From an uncultured Clostridia bacterium (GTDB lineage Bacteria; Bacillota; Clostridia; TANB77; CAG-508): 64,000 nucleotides of DNA. Positions 26,755 to 36,529 of the stretch are shown here, one piece after another (the stretch's first letter is position 1; each line of letters begins with the position of its first letter). The translations under genes and the position numbers were made by a program. The DNA lies in contig CALXVB010000001.1 of NCBI GenBank assembly GCA_944391855.1, forward strand, positions 1 to 64,000. Reading direction: 5' to 3'. The notes under the pieces are model-generated. The model was not told the DNA's origin. It made no database searches and was given only the letters and a program-made list of their open reading frames with translations.

Positions 26755-26761
26755 TTTGCTA

Positions 26762-26803
26762 TTTCAAACTTGGAACGATTTGTGTGTCCCCTTGTTCCAT
26801 TGA
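26762..26803. repeat. REP repeat, right flank of the transposase
   Basis: This is the inverted partner of 25783-25836, with GGAACGATTTGTGTGTCCCC in the forward strand. Confidence 0.8.
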
Positions 26804-26806
26804 CTT

Positions 26807-27790
26807 TTATTCTTCTTCGATTGTTACAGAGTTTCCATGATCTGCTGCTGTGTCATCTACTAATTGATTTCTTTTTGTTCTTTTTTTATCATTTTTAAAC
26901 ATTTCTGATGCTGCACCTAAACTAGATAGTGCACTTGTTGCTTCAAATGGTATAAATACTTTGTTTGCTTCTCCATTTGCTACTTCTTTTAATGCTTCTA
27001 ATGATTTTAATTGTACTAATTTTTCATCTGGTTTTGCTCTCATCATGGCATCATATACCATATGCACCTCTTCAGCTTTAGCTTCTGCTACTTTTTTTAT
27101 AGCTTCTGCTTCTCCGGCTGCTCTCCTAATGCGTGCTTCTCTATCTGCTTCAGCTTCTAATATTGCAGCTTCTTTTTTACCTTCTGCAAGTGTGATTGCA
27201 GATTGTCTTTCACCTTCTGCTTGAAGGATTAAAGCTCTTTTATTTCTTTCTGCATTCATTTGCTTTTCCATTGCATCACGTATATCTGGTGGTGGGGTAA
27301 TGTCTTTTATTTCAACTCTATCAATTTTACATCCCCATTGATCTGTTGCTTCATCAAGTAATACTCTTAATTTATCATTAATTGCATCACGTGAGCTAAA
27401 TGTTGAATCTAAATCCATTTTACCAACAATATCACGAATTGTCGTAATTGCTAAATATTCAATACCTTTCTTTAAATTTTGAATTTCATATACCGCTTTA
27501 GCTGGGTCTGTTACTTTGTAGAATACAACTGTATCTATTGTAATTGTAACATTATCTTTTGTGATTACTCCTTGTGGTGGTATATCCATTGTTTGTTGTT
27601 TTAAACTTACTACACTACGAACGTGATCAAAGAATGGAACGATTATTGTAAGACCAGCATCAGCTATTTTATAGAATTTACCAAGTCTTTCAATAATATA
27701 TACCTCTGATTGTTTTACTATTCTGATTGTTTTAAATGCAATAATTAATATGATAGCTAATAATGCAATTAAAAATATCCATGTTCCCAT
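26807..27790 (-). CDS. SPFH/band 7 membrane protein (stomatin-like)
   Basis: The 327-residue protein has one N-terminal membrane helix (5-25), an SPFH domain with IIERLGKF, VPFFDHVR and DITPPPDI, and a long helical part rich in Ala-Glu-Arg (RALILQAEGERQSAITLAEG). The pair with an NfeD gene just upstream is typical; such pairs organise membrane microdomains or control membrane proteases. It is the second gene of the pair. Confidence 0.92.
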   Translation of the reverse strand: MGTWIFLIALLAIILIIAFKTIRIVKQSEVYIIERLGKFYKIADAGLTIIVPFFDHVRSVVSLKQQTMDIPPQGVITKDNVTITIDTVVFYKVTDPAKAVYEIQNLKKGIEYLAITTIRDIVGKMDLDSTFSSRDAINDKLRVLLDEATDQWGCKIDRVEIKDITPPPDIRDAMEKQMNAERNKRALILQAEGERQSAITLAEGKKEAAILEAEADREARIRRAAGEAEAIKKVAEAKAEEVHMVYDAMMRAKPDEKLVQLKSLEALKEVANGEANKVFIPFEATSALSSLGAASEMFKNDKKRTKRNQLVDDTAADHGNSVTIEEE

Positions 27791-27862
27791 AAAATATCCT
27801 CCTAATATATTTAAAAAATTAATTTTAATCTAAAATTATACAGAAGCTTTATTTTCTTCTTT

Positions 27863-28291
27863 TTAATTAGCTTCTTTTACAACTGCTTTTACTCCATCTA
27901 TTTCAACAATCTCTATCTCTGTATTTTCTGGAATATCTTCATCTGTAGCTGATTTTGCAGACCAAATTTCTCCATCCATTTTAATCTGACCAGTTCCTTC
28001 AATATTATTTATTTTTGAAATAACAATTCCTTTTTTTCCTATTATTGAATAAGCATTTGTCTTTATCTCTTTTGGAATTTTAATAAATTTATTTACAAGT
28101 GGTCTCGTAAATATTAATAAAAGTGTTGAAGTTACAACAAATACTAATGCTTGAATAAATATGCTGTCTGTAATAAAGCTAGTAACCATTGCTAAAAGAG
28201 CACCTATTCCAAGCCAAAAAACTAAAAAGCCAATTGTTGCCATTTCAATTATAAAAAATACTCCTGCAGCTATTAACCAAAATACCCACAT
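27863..28291 (-). CDS. NfeD-family membrane protein
   Basis: The 142-residue protein has about three membrane helices in the first 75 residues and a C-terminal OB-like NfeD domain (SIIGKKGIVISKI, GQIKMDGEIWSAKS). It is the short form without the serine protease domain. It works with the SPFH protein encoded downstream. Confidence 0.9.
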   Translation of the reverse strand: MWVFWLIAAGVFFIIEMATIGFLVFWLGIGALLAMVTSFITDSIFIQALVFVVTSTLLLIFTRPLVNKFIKIPKEIKTNAYSIIGKKGIVISKINNIEGTGQIKMDGEIWSAKSATDEDIPENTEIEIVEIDGVKAVVKEAN

Positions 28292-28409
28292 AATAACCTC
28301 TCTTTTCTGACAAAATGTCTCTATATAATAGAGCTAAAAACCCTAACAATAATATTATACTATAAATTAATAAAAAAGAAAATAGAAAAATGCAAAATTC
28401 TGCAAAAAA

Positions 28410-28444
28410 GTGCGGACAAAAGGAAGCAGTCCCTTTGGTCCACA
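28410..28444. repeat. REP-type hairpin
   Basis: TGCGGACAAAAGG pairs imperfectly with CCTTTGGTCCACA, with the core AGTCCC. It lies between divergent nfeD and recG. Confidence 0.7.
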
Positions 28445-28510
28445 TTTGCTGGAAAAAATTTGTAAGATATGATATAGTAATAATGTCATTAAATAAAATC
28501 AGGAGGTTTT

Positions 28511-30562
28511 ATGATAGATTTAAAACAAGACGTTCAGTATATAAAAGGTGTTGGACCGAATAATGTAGTGCTATTACAAAAGCTTGGAATAAATACATTA
28601 GAAGATTTAATTACATTTTTTCCAAGAAATTATGAGGATAGAAGTAAGCCTAAAAAGATAAATGAGTTAGTAGACGGAGAAGAAGCTTTAATAGACGTTA
28701 TATGTGCAAGCAATATGAGCGAAACAAGATTCGCACGTAACAAGGTTATGTTAAAAATGCTAGTACGAGATGATACAGGAGATTGTGTGCTTACATGGTT
28801 TAATCAAACTTATCTAAAAAACAAGTTTAAAGTAGGAGAGAGATATCAATTTTATGGAAAAGTAAATATTAAATATGGAAGAATTGAAATGGCAAAACCT
28901 GTATATGATAAAGAAGGTCTTAGCAAAAACACAGGAAAAATTATTCCAATATATCCACTTACATATAATTTATCACAAAATAAATTAAGAGCTATTATTG
29001 AAAACGGTTTAAAAGTCGCTTTAGGAAAGCTTGAAGAGACAATACCTGAATATATTTTAAATAAATATAATCTAGAAGAAATAAATAAGGCAACAAAAGA
29101 AATCCATTTTCCAGATAATTTTACGGAATATAGTAAAGCAAGAAGAAGGTTAGTATTTGAAGAATTACTTACAGTGCAACTTGCTCTATCTAGCCTAAAA
29201 TCAAGATATGATAAAGAAATAGATGGTATAGAGTATGATAAAAATGTAAAAATGTCTGACGTTATAAATTCACTTCCATTTAAGCTAACAAAAGCGCAAT
29301 TAAAAGTGCTTGAAGAAATTGATAAAGACATGGAAAGTAATAAACCAATGAATAGACTTTTGCAAGGAGACGTAGGCTCTGGAAAGACAATAGTATCAAT
29401 TATTGCAGCATATAAAGCTGCTAAATGTGGATATCAAACAGCAATAATGGCACCAACTGCAATACTTGCAGAACAACACATTAAGAATTTTAATAATATA
29501 TTAGAAAAATTTGGTATAAAATGTGAACTATTGCTAGGGGGAATGAGAGCTAAAAAAAGAGCAGAAGTACTAGAAAAACTAAAAAATGGAGAAATAGATA
29601 TATTAGTAGGAACACATGCTCTTTTAGTAGAAGACGTGAAATTTAAAAATTTAGGCTTAGTCGTAACAGACGAACAACATAGATTCGGTGTACGTCAAAG
29701 AGCAAGTATAGCCAGTAAAGGTGCAAATCCAGATGTATTAGTAATGACAGCAACACCAATTCCAAGAACATTAGCATTAATCTTATATGGTGACCTAGAC
29801 ATATCGATTATAGACGAACTGCCACCAAATAGAAAAAAAATAGAGACATACCCAGTTACAAAAAACTATGAAAGAAGAGTGGAAGAATTTATTAGAGCAA
29901 ATGTGCAAAAAGGTAGGCAAGCATATGTTGTATGCCCTTTAGTAGAAGAAAGCGAAGAATATGATAATTGTAAATCAGCAGTAGAACTTGCAGAAGAATA
30001 TAAAAATAAAATATTTCCAGAACTGAAGGTAGAGTGTTTACATGGAAAAATGAAGCAAAGAGAAAAAGACGAAATTATGGAAAAATTTAAAAATGGAGAA
30101 ATACAAATATTAGTATCAACTACTGTAATAGAAGTTGGAGTAGACGTACCAAATGCTAATATAATGGTAGTGCAAAATGCGGAACACTTTGGGCTAGCAC
30201 AATTACACCAGTTAAGAGGAAGAGTTGGAAGAGGAGAATATCAATCATATTGTATACTTATATATGATGGAAACTCAAAAACAACAAAAGAGAGAATGAA
30301 AACAATGAAAGAAACAGACAACGGCTTCATAGTTGCAGAAAAAGACTTGGAATTAAGAGGTTCAGGAGAATTTTTTGGAACAAGACAACATGGACTTCCG
30401 GAATTTAAAATAGCAAATTTATTTAAAGACGTTAGCATATTAAAAGAAGTACAAGATTTGGTTATGAAAATAGAAGAAATAGACCCAAAACTTGAAAAAG
30501 AAGAAAACAGCAAACTACGCAAACTAGTCGAAGAAAAATTTGAAGACCGAATCAGCATATGA
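28511..30562 (+). CDS. recG: ATP-dependent DNA helicase RecG
   Basis: The 683-residue protein has the wedge OB domain (about 50-150), Walker [14 protein letters not shown] near residue 285, DEQH box [11 protein letters not shown], motif [13 protein letters not shown] and motif [11 protein letters not shown]. RecG reverses stalled forks. The stop codon is followed at once by a REP repeat. Confidence 0.97.
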   Translation: MIDLKQDVQYIKGVGPNNVVLLQKLGINTLEDLITFFPRNYEDRSKPKKINELVDGEEALIDVICASNMSETRFARNKVMLKMLVRDDTGDCVLTWFNQTYLKNKFKVGERYQFYGKVNIKYGRIEMAKPVYDKEGLSKNTGKIIPIYPLTYNLSQNKLRAIIENGLKVALGKLEETIPEYILNKYNLEEINKATKEIHFPDNFTEYSKARRRLVFEELLTVQLALSSLKSRYDKEIDGIEYDKNVKMSDVINSLPFKLTKAQLKVLEEIDKDMESNKPMNRLLQGDVGSGKTIVSIIAAYKAAKCGYQTAIMAPTAILAEQHIKNFNNILEKFGIKCELLLGGMRAKKRAEVLEKLKNGEIDILVGTHALLVEDVKFKNLGLVVTDEQHRFGVRQRASIASKGANPDVLVMTATPIPRTLALILYGDLDISIIDELPPNRKKIETYPVTKNYERRVEEFIRANVQKGRQAYVVCPLVEESEEYDNCKSAVELAEEYKNKIFPELKVECLHGKMKQREKDEIMEKFKNGEIQILVSTTVIEVGVDVPNANIMVVQNAEHFGLAQLHQLRGRVGRGEYQSYCILIYDGNSKTTKERMKTMKETDNGFIVAEKDLELRGSGEFFGTRQHGLPEFKIANLFKDVSILKEVQDLVMKIEEIDPKLEKEENSKLRKLVEEKFEDRISI

Positions 30563-30615
30563 CACTCTGGGCCTGTCACAAAAGTGTCACTTGTGTCACC
30601 TTTAGGGACAGATGT
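30560..30615. repeat. REP repeat after recG
   Basis: It contains GTGTCAC palindromes and TTTAGGGACAGA, and overlaps the recG stop codon. It belongs to the GGGACAG repeat group. Confidence 0.7.
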
Positions 30616-30650
30616 CAGATTTATAGAAATTTAGTTATATAGGAGGAAAA

Positions 30651-31262
30651 ATGAGTAGAAAGATTTGGAAAGCTGGCACTTTTATATATCCACTTCCTGC
30701 AGTAATGGTATCTTGTGGTACAATGGAAAAATCAAATATTATGACTGTGGCATGGACCGGAATAATTAATACAAATCCAGCAATGTGCTATATCTCAGTA
30801 AGACCAGAGAGATATTCATATAATTTAATCAAAGGGCAAGGTGAGTTTGTAATAAATCTTACAAATGAGAAATTAGCATATGCAACTGACTGGTGTGGAG
30901 TAAAAACTGGTAGCAAAGTTGATAAGTTTAAAGAAATGCATTTGACAAAAGAAAAAGCACAATTTGTTAAATGCCCTGTAATAAAAGAAAGCCCTGTTGC
31001 AATAGAGTGCAAAGTTAAAGAGGTAAGAGAGCTTGGAAGCCATTATATGTTTATAGCAGAGGTATTATCAATAGATGCAGACGAGCAATATATAGATGAA
31101 AAGGGTGCATTTGATATTTCTAAATGTAACTTAATAGCGTACTTAAATGGACATTACTACAGCATGGGAAAAAAGATAGGAAGGTTTGGATTTTCAGTGC
31201 AGAAGAAAAAGAATAGTGGGAATATAAATAGAAACAAAACTAAAAAGAATAAAACAAAATAG
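30651..31262 (+). CDS. Flavin reductase family protein
   Basis: The 203-residue protein has the FMN-binding split-barrel with VMVSCGTMEKSNIMTVAWTG, NTNPAMCYISVRPERYSY and GEFVINL, as in the flavin-reductase-like/flavoredoxin family. It binds FMN and probably transfers electrons from NAD(P)H or ferredoxin. The last 25 residues are a basic low-complexity tail. The ATG has AGGAGG upstream. Confidence 0.88.
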   Translation: MSRKIWKAGTFIYPLPAVMVSCGTMEKSNIMTVAWTGIINTNPAMCYISVRPERYSYNLIKGQGEFVINLTNEKLAYATDWCGVKTGSKVDKFKEMHLTKEKAQFVKCPVIKESPVAIECKVKEVRELGSHYMFIAEVLSIDADEQYIDEKGAFDISKCNLIAYLNGHYYSMGKKIGRFGFSVQKKKNSGNINRNKTKKNKTK

Positions 31263-31271
31263 ATACTGTAA

Positions 31272-31322
31272 AGAACTAATCAGAATTACCAAAAAATTGG
31301 TAAACTCATGATTAGTTTTTTA
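31272..31322 (+). terminator. Terminator of the flavin reductase gene
   Basis: ACTAATCA and TTACCA pair with TTGGTAA and TGATTAGT, followed by six T. Confidence 0.8.
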
Positions 31323-31383
31323 TGATAAAAAATACATTCATAATAGAAAGGGTTCTGAAGTGAAAAAGTAATTTGTTATTCAT

Positions 31384-31458
31384 AGACCTGTCCTCAAACC
31401 CGACAAACATGTCGTTTTTAGACCTGTCCCTAAATGTGACAGGCACATAAGTGACACC
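31384..31458. repeat. REP repeat cluster
   Basis: ACCTGTCC occurs twice, with CCGACAAACATGTCG between and TGTGACAGGCACA after. It is shared with the copies at 39476-39590 and 56738-56805. Confidence 0.7.
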
Positions 31459-31487
31459 TTGACAAGTTCGGTAAAAGGTAGTAGAGT
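31459..31487 (+). promoter_or_regulatory. Possible promoter of the amylase gene
   Basis: TTGACA at 31459-31464 and TAGAGT at 31482-31487 are 17 bases apart, about 55 bases before the start codon. Confidence 0.5.
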
Positions 31488-31542
31488 ATAGGCATGTTAG
31501 AAGTTTTATCCTTGTCGTTTAATTAAAGAAAGGAGAGTTACT

Positions 31543-33036
31543 ATGGATAAAATTTATATTCCGAAGCGGTTTAAAGGCAGAATAGGATACCACATTTTTG
31601 TGGATAGATACTGCAGGGCAGGTCCAGAACCTCCGTTCATTGAAGGGAGAAGGCTTAAGTCTTGGAATGAAACAATGCCAGATTGGCAGCCAGACCAAGA
31701 CGGAGAGTACCGGAATGAGTATTATTACGGAGGAAATCTCCAAGGTATTATTCAAAAGCTTGCTTACATTTCTGAACTTTCAGCTAATTTACTGTATTTG
31801 AGCCCTATCTCAAAGACCCATACAAACCACCACTATGACGTGGAAGATCAACGAGTGATTGACCCGTATATTGGTACTTGGGATGACTTTATTGTCCTTT
31901 GCTATGAAGCTCACGATAGAAATATGCTTGTTGCAGTTGATTTGGTTTTTAACCACATGGGTGCAAAGAGTGAATTTTTCCAAAGAGCTTTACAGGGCGA
32001 TGAACGGTACAGAAATTGGTTCGAGTGGGACGAGAATGGTAATCCGGTTTACTGGTATGGCTTCAAGGATATGCCTCAAACCAACAAGTTTGATCCTGGC
32101 TATCAGGAATATGCTTGTGAGGTTGTCGAGAAGTATATCCGAGCGGGTGCTGATTGCATACGGCTTGATTTAGGAGAGATTCTTCCCAAGGAATTTGTAG
32201 ACAAAATCAAGAAAAAAGCAAGAAGTATCAATCCAGAAGTGCTTATCGTAAGTGAAATGTGGGACTTTGCTTTATTCAGAAGTAATCCGCAGATTTACGA
32301 CGGGCAAGTGGACAGTGTGATGAACTATCCTTTGTCTGACGCAATTATCAGATGGGTACGATATGGGAATCATCTTCACTTTAGTGAATGTATGAAAAGC
32401 CTAGCAAAGTATCCAGTTGGAGTACATGACGTTCTATGGAACCATTTGGACACACATGACACCCCAAGGGCTCTTAATATGCTTGATGGTAAAGGAATGC
32501 TAGAAAATCCTTTTGCAGGCAGAATATGGGATATCGAAGGTCCATGGAGAAACAACTATGGCTTTGATACTTATGGCTTCAGAAAATGGGAATCTGAAAA
32601 TGATTTCTGCTTGAATGAAGAGGCTGTTAAGAAGCTGGAACTTGCTGCAACTGCTCAGTTTTTGCTTAAGGGAATACCTATTATTTTCTCTGGAACAGAA
32701 GTTGGCATTTGCGGAAACAAGGACCCATTTAACCGGAAGCCATATCCATGGGAGAATGAAAATCTGTGGCTTAGGCAATTCTATGTGACGCTGGGCAAAG
32801 TAAGAAGGTCAAACAGAGACATTTTGGCAGAAGGTGATATGTACACGTGTGTTGATGAACGGATTCTTGAAATTGTTAGGAGAAGCGAAAACGGAATTAT
32901 TGTAGCTTTTCTTAATAGAACAAATTTAAGGCATCAGCTTGACTTAAACTATCCAAACAGCAAAGTTATCTTTAGCCTAAATGGTAGCACGGATAAAATA
33001 CTGCAACCATATGGTGGGGTTATTTGTCGATTTTAA
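31543..33036 (+). CDS. Alpha-amylase family (GH13) glycosidase, foreign codon use
   Basis: The 497-residue protein has the GH13 motifs in order: DLVFNHMG, CIRLDLGEILP (nucleophile Asp), VSEMWD (acid Glu) and HLDTHDTPR. It has no signal peptide, so it acts inside the cell on maltodextrins or glycogen-derived chains; the exact specificity (neopullulanase or cyclomaltodextrinase-like) is open. The gene is visibly richer in G and C than its neighbours and has six in-frame CGG codons, against none in intact native genes, so it was acquired recently. If CGG always shifts the frame in this host, it would not be made. Confidence 0.9.
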   Translation: MDKIYIPKRFKGRIGYHIFVDRYCRAGPEPPFIEGRRLKSWNETMPDWQPDQDGEYRNEYYYGGNLQGIIQKLAYISELSANLLYLSPISKTHTNHHYDVEDQRVIDPYIGTWDDFIVLCYEAHDRNMLVAVDLVFNHMGAKSEFFQRALQGDERYRNWFEWDENGNPVYWYGFKDMPQTNKFDPGYQEYACEVVEKYIRAGADCIRLDLGEILPKEFVDKIKKKARSINPEVLIVSEMWDFALFRSNPQIYDGQVDSVMNYPLSDAIIRWVRYGNHLHFSECMKSLAKYPVGVHDVLWNHLDTHDTPRALNMLDGKGMLENPFAGRIWDIEGPWRNNYGFDTYGFRKWESENDFCLNEEAVKKLELAATAQFLLKGIPIIFSGTEVGICGNKDPFNRKPYPWENENLWLRQFYVTLGKVRRSNRDILAEGDMYTCVDERILEIVRRSENGIIVAFLNRTNLRHQLDLNYPNSKVIFSLNGSTDKILQPYGGVICRF

Positions 33037-33056
33037 GAATATAAAGAAAGGGGAAA

Positions 33057-33087
33057 AGTGCGAGGCCTAATAGGTCTCGCATTTTTA
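33057..33087 (+). terminator. Terminator of the amylase gene
   Basis: TGCGAGGCC pairs with GGTCTCGCA across TAATA, followed by five T. Confidence 0.85.
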
Positions 33088-33107
33088 ATGAAATTACCTT
33101 AAAAGTA

Positions 33108-33136
33108 TTGACATTTACATAAAAAAACAATATTAT
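33108..33136 (+). promoter_or_regulatory. Sigma-A promoter of the aldose epimerase gene
   Basis: TTGACA at 33108-33113 and TATTAT at 33131-33136 are 17 bases apart. Transcription would begin near 33143, which favours the start codon at 33180. Confidence 0.78.
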
Positions 33137-33179
33137 ATATATGAATTTTGTAGATTTTTGTAGAATAGGAGAGAGCCAA

Positions 33180-34049
33180 ATGTATGCTAAAATGCTAACC
33201 TCAAAAATGGGCGGTGAACTAGTAAGCTTTAAATTAAACGGCGAAGAAAAAGTTCATCAAGGACTAGATTGTGTAGACGAAAATGGAAAAGTATATTGGA
33301 AAAGACATTGGCCAGTATTATTTCCAGTAGTAGGTAAGCTAAAGAAAAATCAAACAATTATAAATAGTAGAATATTTGAAATGCCACAGCATGGTTTTGC
33401 TAGAGATTTTGAGTTTGAGCCAATTACTAAATTAGATAACTTTCATTCTTATGTGCTAAAAAGTAATAAGATTACAAAAAACAGATATCCTTACGACTTT
33501 GAATTGTATACAACATATAGATTAGATGAAAACAAATTAACTACTATATATAAAGTTATAAATACAGGAGATACAACTCTTCCTTTCGGAATAGGTGGTC
33601 ATCCGGCTTTTAAAATAGACCAAGAAGAATTGAAGAAAGGAAATTATTATTTAGAATTTGAAGAAGATGAAGATAAAATCCATTTTCTATACCTAGTTGA
33701 CGGACTAGTAGGAACAGAATATGCAAGAAATACAATGCTTGATAAAAGAAGACTTGCCATAGGTCCTACAACGTTTAATAATGATGCTTTAATAATGAAG
33801 GGAATAACTTCACACAAGATTAGCTTAAAGAATAAAGCAACAGGAAAAACATTACTTACAATGGATTTTACAGGGTTTCCATATTTAGCTGTATGGTCTA
33901 AACCAAATGCACCGTTTGTATGTATAGAACCTTGGTACTCAACAGCAGATACCGTAAAGAGTACCGGTGTGTTTATCCAGAAACCAGATATAATATCATT
34001 AAAGCCGGACGAAACATTTGAATGTAAATATACAGTTGAGTTTTTTTAA
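33180..34049 (+). CDS. Aldose 1-epimerase family protein
   Basis: The 289-residue beta-sandwich protein has the mutarotase pattern, with MPQHGFARDFEF, GIGGHPAFKI and EPWYS. It matches the LacX-like group of aldose 1-epimerases that interconvert sugar anomers. ATG at 33180 has AGGAGAG 6 bases upstream; an earlier ATG at 33141 lies at or before the predicted transcription start. It is followed after 26 bases by a small membrane protein gene. Confidence 0.85.
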   Translation: MYAKMLTSKMGGELVSFKLNGEEKVHQGLDCVDENGKVYWKRHWPVLFPVVGKLKKNQTIINSRIFEMPQHGFARDFEFEPITKLDNFHSYVLKSNKITKNRYPYDFELYTTYRLDENKLTTIYKVINTGDTTLPFGIGGHPAFKIDQEELKKGNYYLEFEEDEDKIHFLYLVDGLVGTEYARNTMLDKRRLAIGPTTFNNDALIMKGITSHKISLKNKATGKTLLTMDFTGFPYLAVWSKPNAPFVCIEPWYSTADTVKSTGVFIQKPDIISLKPDETFECKYTVEFF

Positions 34050-34074
34050 GTAAAGTTTTAGGAGTTGATACATA

Positions 34075-34266
34075 ATGGGACAAATAATAAGCTTTATAGC
34101 TTTGATAATAGTAGCAGTGGGAGTAGTTATGGTATATGATGCAAGAAGCATAACAAAAAGACTATTTGGATTCGGAGACCAAAATCAAGCTGCATGGGGA
34201 TTAAAAATATTAGGATTTATAGTTGCAATAATAGGTGCGTTAATAATATATTTTAATATAGGATAG
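34075..34266 (+). CDS. Small membrane protein, unknown function
   Basis: The 63-residue protein has two membrane helices (about 3-22 and 42-61) with a short basic loop RSITKRLFGFGDQN between. It has an AGGAG site and shares a transcript with the epimerase gene. I do not recognise its role. Confidence 0.65.
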   Translation: MGQIISFIALIIVAVGVVMVYDARSITKRLFGFGDQNQAAWGLKILGFIVAIIGALIIYFNIG

Positions 34267-34270
34267 ATAT

Positions 34271-34320
34271 GAAAAATTACTGTAGGTTAAGTTTTTACTT
34301 AAACTATAGTAATTTTTTTG
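34271..34320 (+). terminator. Terminator
   Basis: AATTACT and TTAAGT pair with ACTTAA and AGTAATT, followed by seven T. Confidence 0.82.
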
Positions 34321-34327
34321 ATATTTT

Positions 34328-34385
34328 TTAACCTGTCCCAAAAGGTAACAGAAGTGGCAACTTGGTGCCAGGCACCAAAGTGACA
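34328..34385. repeat. REP repeat
   Basis: It contains AACCTGTCCC and TTGGTGCCAGGCACCAAAG, both also present in the mfd copy. The following 34386-34742 holds no gene; it has one hairpin (AAGGGGC to GCCCCTT, 34456-34480) oriented as a terminator for the reverse strand, and AT-rich sequence. Confidence 0.7.
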
Positions 34386-34742
34386 TTGTTTATATAGTAT
34401 TTTTGTCATTTTTTATAACTAAAAATTCAGGATAAAGTTTACTAATAAAAAATAAAAGGGGCAACAAAAAAAGTGCCCCTTACACATAAATAGGCACAAC
34501 TATCACTAATATATAAATACAAAATTACGACAAATTCATTATACTAAAAGAAAAATAAAAATTCAAGAGAAAATGTAAAAAAATATAAAATTACGGTAGG
34601 AGTATTAAAAGGATTACGCAAATGTTTCACTACAATTGTGAATAACTTTTTTCTATCTATTATTGCAGAAAATATCTTTTTATGATATAGTGAGCAATGT
34701 AAAACAAAATTAATAAAAATAATATAAAATAGGAGAAAAGAT

Positions 34743-36452
34743 ATGCCTAAAAGAGCTAAAAGAGAAGAAAAAATAAAAGGAAAATGGTTATATAAATTTA
34801 TAGTTGTAGCTTTATTTGTAGCAGCCGTGTTTTTTGTTTTAAAATATGCACCAAACTATGTAAATACAGAAATAGCAGATAAAGTAAACCTAGTTATAAA
34901 CAATAGTAATGTAACAGGAGACTTAAAAAAGGACGTGCTTATAGAAGATGGAGTAATATATATAGCAATGGAGGATATTTCAAATTTCTTTGACCCATAT
35001 ATATACTATGATGAAAAATATAACCAAGTAATTACTACTTCTGATAATCAAATTACAAGTATGGTTGTGGGAGAAAACACCATGGTAAATAACGGTTCTA
35101 GTGTATCTACTTCAGGAACTATATTGCAAAAAGATGACACATTATATATTCCATTTTCTAGCTTTAAGGATACATACAATGTAGAAATAGCATATATAGA
35201 AGAGACAAATACGATAACAGTGGACTCAAAAGATAGAAAATATGTTGTAGCAGACAGCAAAAAAGCAAATAGTGTAAAAGCATACCCTACAATGTTTTCA
35301 AGAACTGTTGACAAATTAGAAAAACAAGAAACAGTTACAGTTGTGCAAAATGACGAAAATCAAAATAATGTAGTTGATGGTTGGGTAGAGATAAGGACAG
35401 ATATAGGGAAAATTGGTTATGTAAAAGAAGATAGCTTAATAAATGAATTAGCAACAAGAGAAGCTATAGAAAAGAAAAGTCAAATAGAAGGCAAAATAAG
35501 TATGGTATGGGATTACTATTATGAATATTCTTCTGTACCAGATAGAACAGGTACAGACATACAAGGTGTTAATGTAATGAGTCCAACATTTTTTACTTTG
35601 GTAGATGAGGGAAGAGGAGAAGTTAGTGATAATGCCGGAGAAGACGGAAAAGCATATGTAGAGTGGGCACATTCGAATGGATATATGGTATGGCCAAGTA
35701 TTTCAAATAACTCATATATTGAAACTACTTCAGAGATAATGAGGGACTATAACTTAAGACATGATTTAATAGAAAATATAATTAGCTTAATAATGGAATA
35801 TGATTTAGATGGAATTAATATAGATTTTGAATATATGCATGATGAAGATAAAGACTTATTCTCAAGATTTATAATAGAGTTAAAACCACGATTAAGCGAA
35901 ATAGGAAAAGTATTATCAGTAGACGTTACAGCACCTGATGGAAGTGAAGAATGGTCTTTATGTTTTGACAGACATGTAATAGGTGACGTAGCAGATTATA
36001 TAGTATTTATGGCATATGACCAAAATGGAGACTCTTCGCTTGAACCAGGAACAAATGCAGGATATGATTGGGTAAAAGCAAATATTGATAAATTTTTGGG
36101 ACAAGAAGGAGTAGATGCGGATAAAATTATTTTAGGAATACCATTCTATACAAGAGTATGGGAAGAACAAAATGGAGAAATTGTAGAAATCTGGAGAGTA
36201 GATATGAAGTCATTAGATGAAATAATTCCAGAAAGTGTAGAAAGAATATGGGATGATGACCTAAAACAATACTATGTCCAATATGTAGAAGATGGTATAA
36301 CAAATAAAATATGGATTGAAGATGAAGAATCAATAAAAGCAAAATTATCTTTAGTAAATGAATATAATTTGGCTGGTGCGGCATATTGGGAAAAGGATAG
36401 AGAGCCAGACTCTATCTGGCCAGTCATATCAGACGCTTTGGATGTAGAATAA
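34743..36452 (+). CDS. GH18 glycosidase with copper-amine-oxidase-like N-terminal domain, spore-cortex type
   Basis: The 569-residue protein has one N-terminal membrane helix (16-34), a stalk-type Cu-amine-oxidase N-terminal domain (about 45-160), an SH3-like part (175-235) and a GH18 domain (from about 250). The catalytic motif is DLDGINIDFEY near residue 355, with the acid Glu. Clostridial and Bacillus relatives (YaaH/YdhD/SleL group) act on cortex or cell-wall N-acetylglucosamine bonds. Sporulation use is inferred from the family. Confidence 0.85.
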   Translation: MPKRAKREEKIKGKWLYKFIVVALFVAAVFFVLKYAPNYVNTEIADKVNLVINNSNVTGDLKKDVLIEDGVIYIAMEDISNFFDPYIYYDEKYNQVITTSDNQITSMVVGENTMVNNGSSVSTSGTILQKDDTLYIPFSSFKDTYNVEIAYIEETNTITVDSKDRKYVVADSKKANSVKAYPTMFSRTVDKLEKQETVTVVQNDENQNNVVDGWVEIRTDIGKIGYVKEDSLINELATREAIEKKSQIEGKISMVWDYYYEYSSVPDRTGTDIQGVNVMSPTFFTLVDEGRGEVSDNAGEDGKAYVEWAHSNGYMVWPSISNNSYIETTSEIMRDYNLRHDLIENIISLIMEYDLDGINIDFEYMHDEDKDLFSRFIIELKPRLSEIGKVLSVDVTAPDGSEEWSLCFDRHVIGDVADYIVFMAYDQNGDSSLEPGTNAGYDWVKANIDKFLGQEGVDADKIILGIPFYTRVWEEQNGEIVEIWRVDMKSLDEIIPESVERIWDDDLKQYYVQYVEDGITNKIWIEDEESIKAKLSLVNEYNLAGAAYWEKDREPDSIWPVISDALDVE

Positions 36453-36478
36453 TTTTATATAAAAAGAAGTCATAAATT

Positions 36479-36529
36479 AAACCTCGCTTACATAAACTTA
36501 AGACAAGTATATGTAAGAAGAGGTTTTTT
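36479..36529 (+). promoter_or_regulatory. Leader hairpin that holds the ribosome binding site of the next gene
   Basis: AAACCTC and CTTACATA pair with TATGTAAG and GAGGTTT and six T follow. It has the form of a terminator, but the AGAGG in its 3' arm is the only ribosome binding site for the ATG at 36530. It may end transcription, hide the site, or both. Confidence 0.55.

Noticed and set aside
33141..33179. ATG at 33141 as start of the aldose epimerase
   Set aside because: A 17-base-spaced promoter would start transcription at about 33143, and the ribosome binding site is before 33180.
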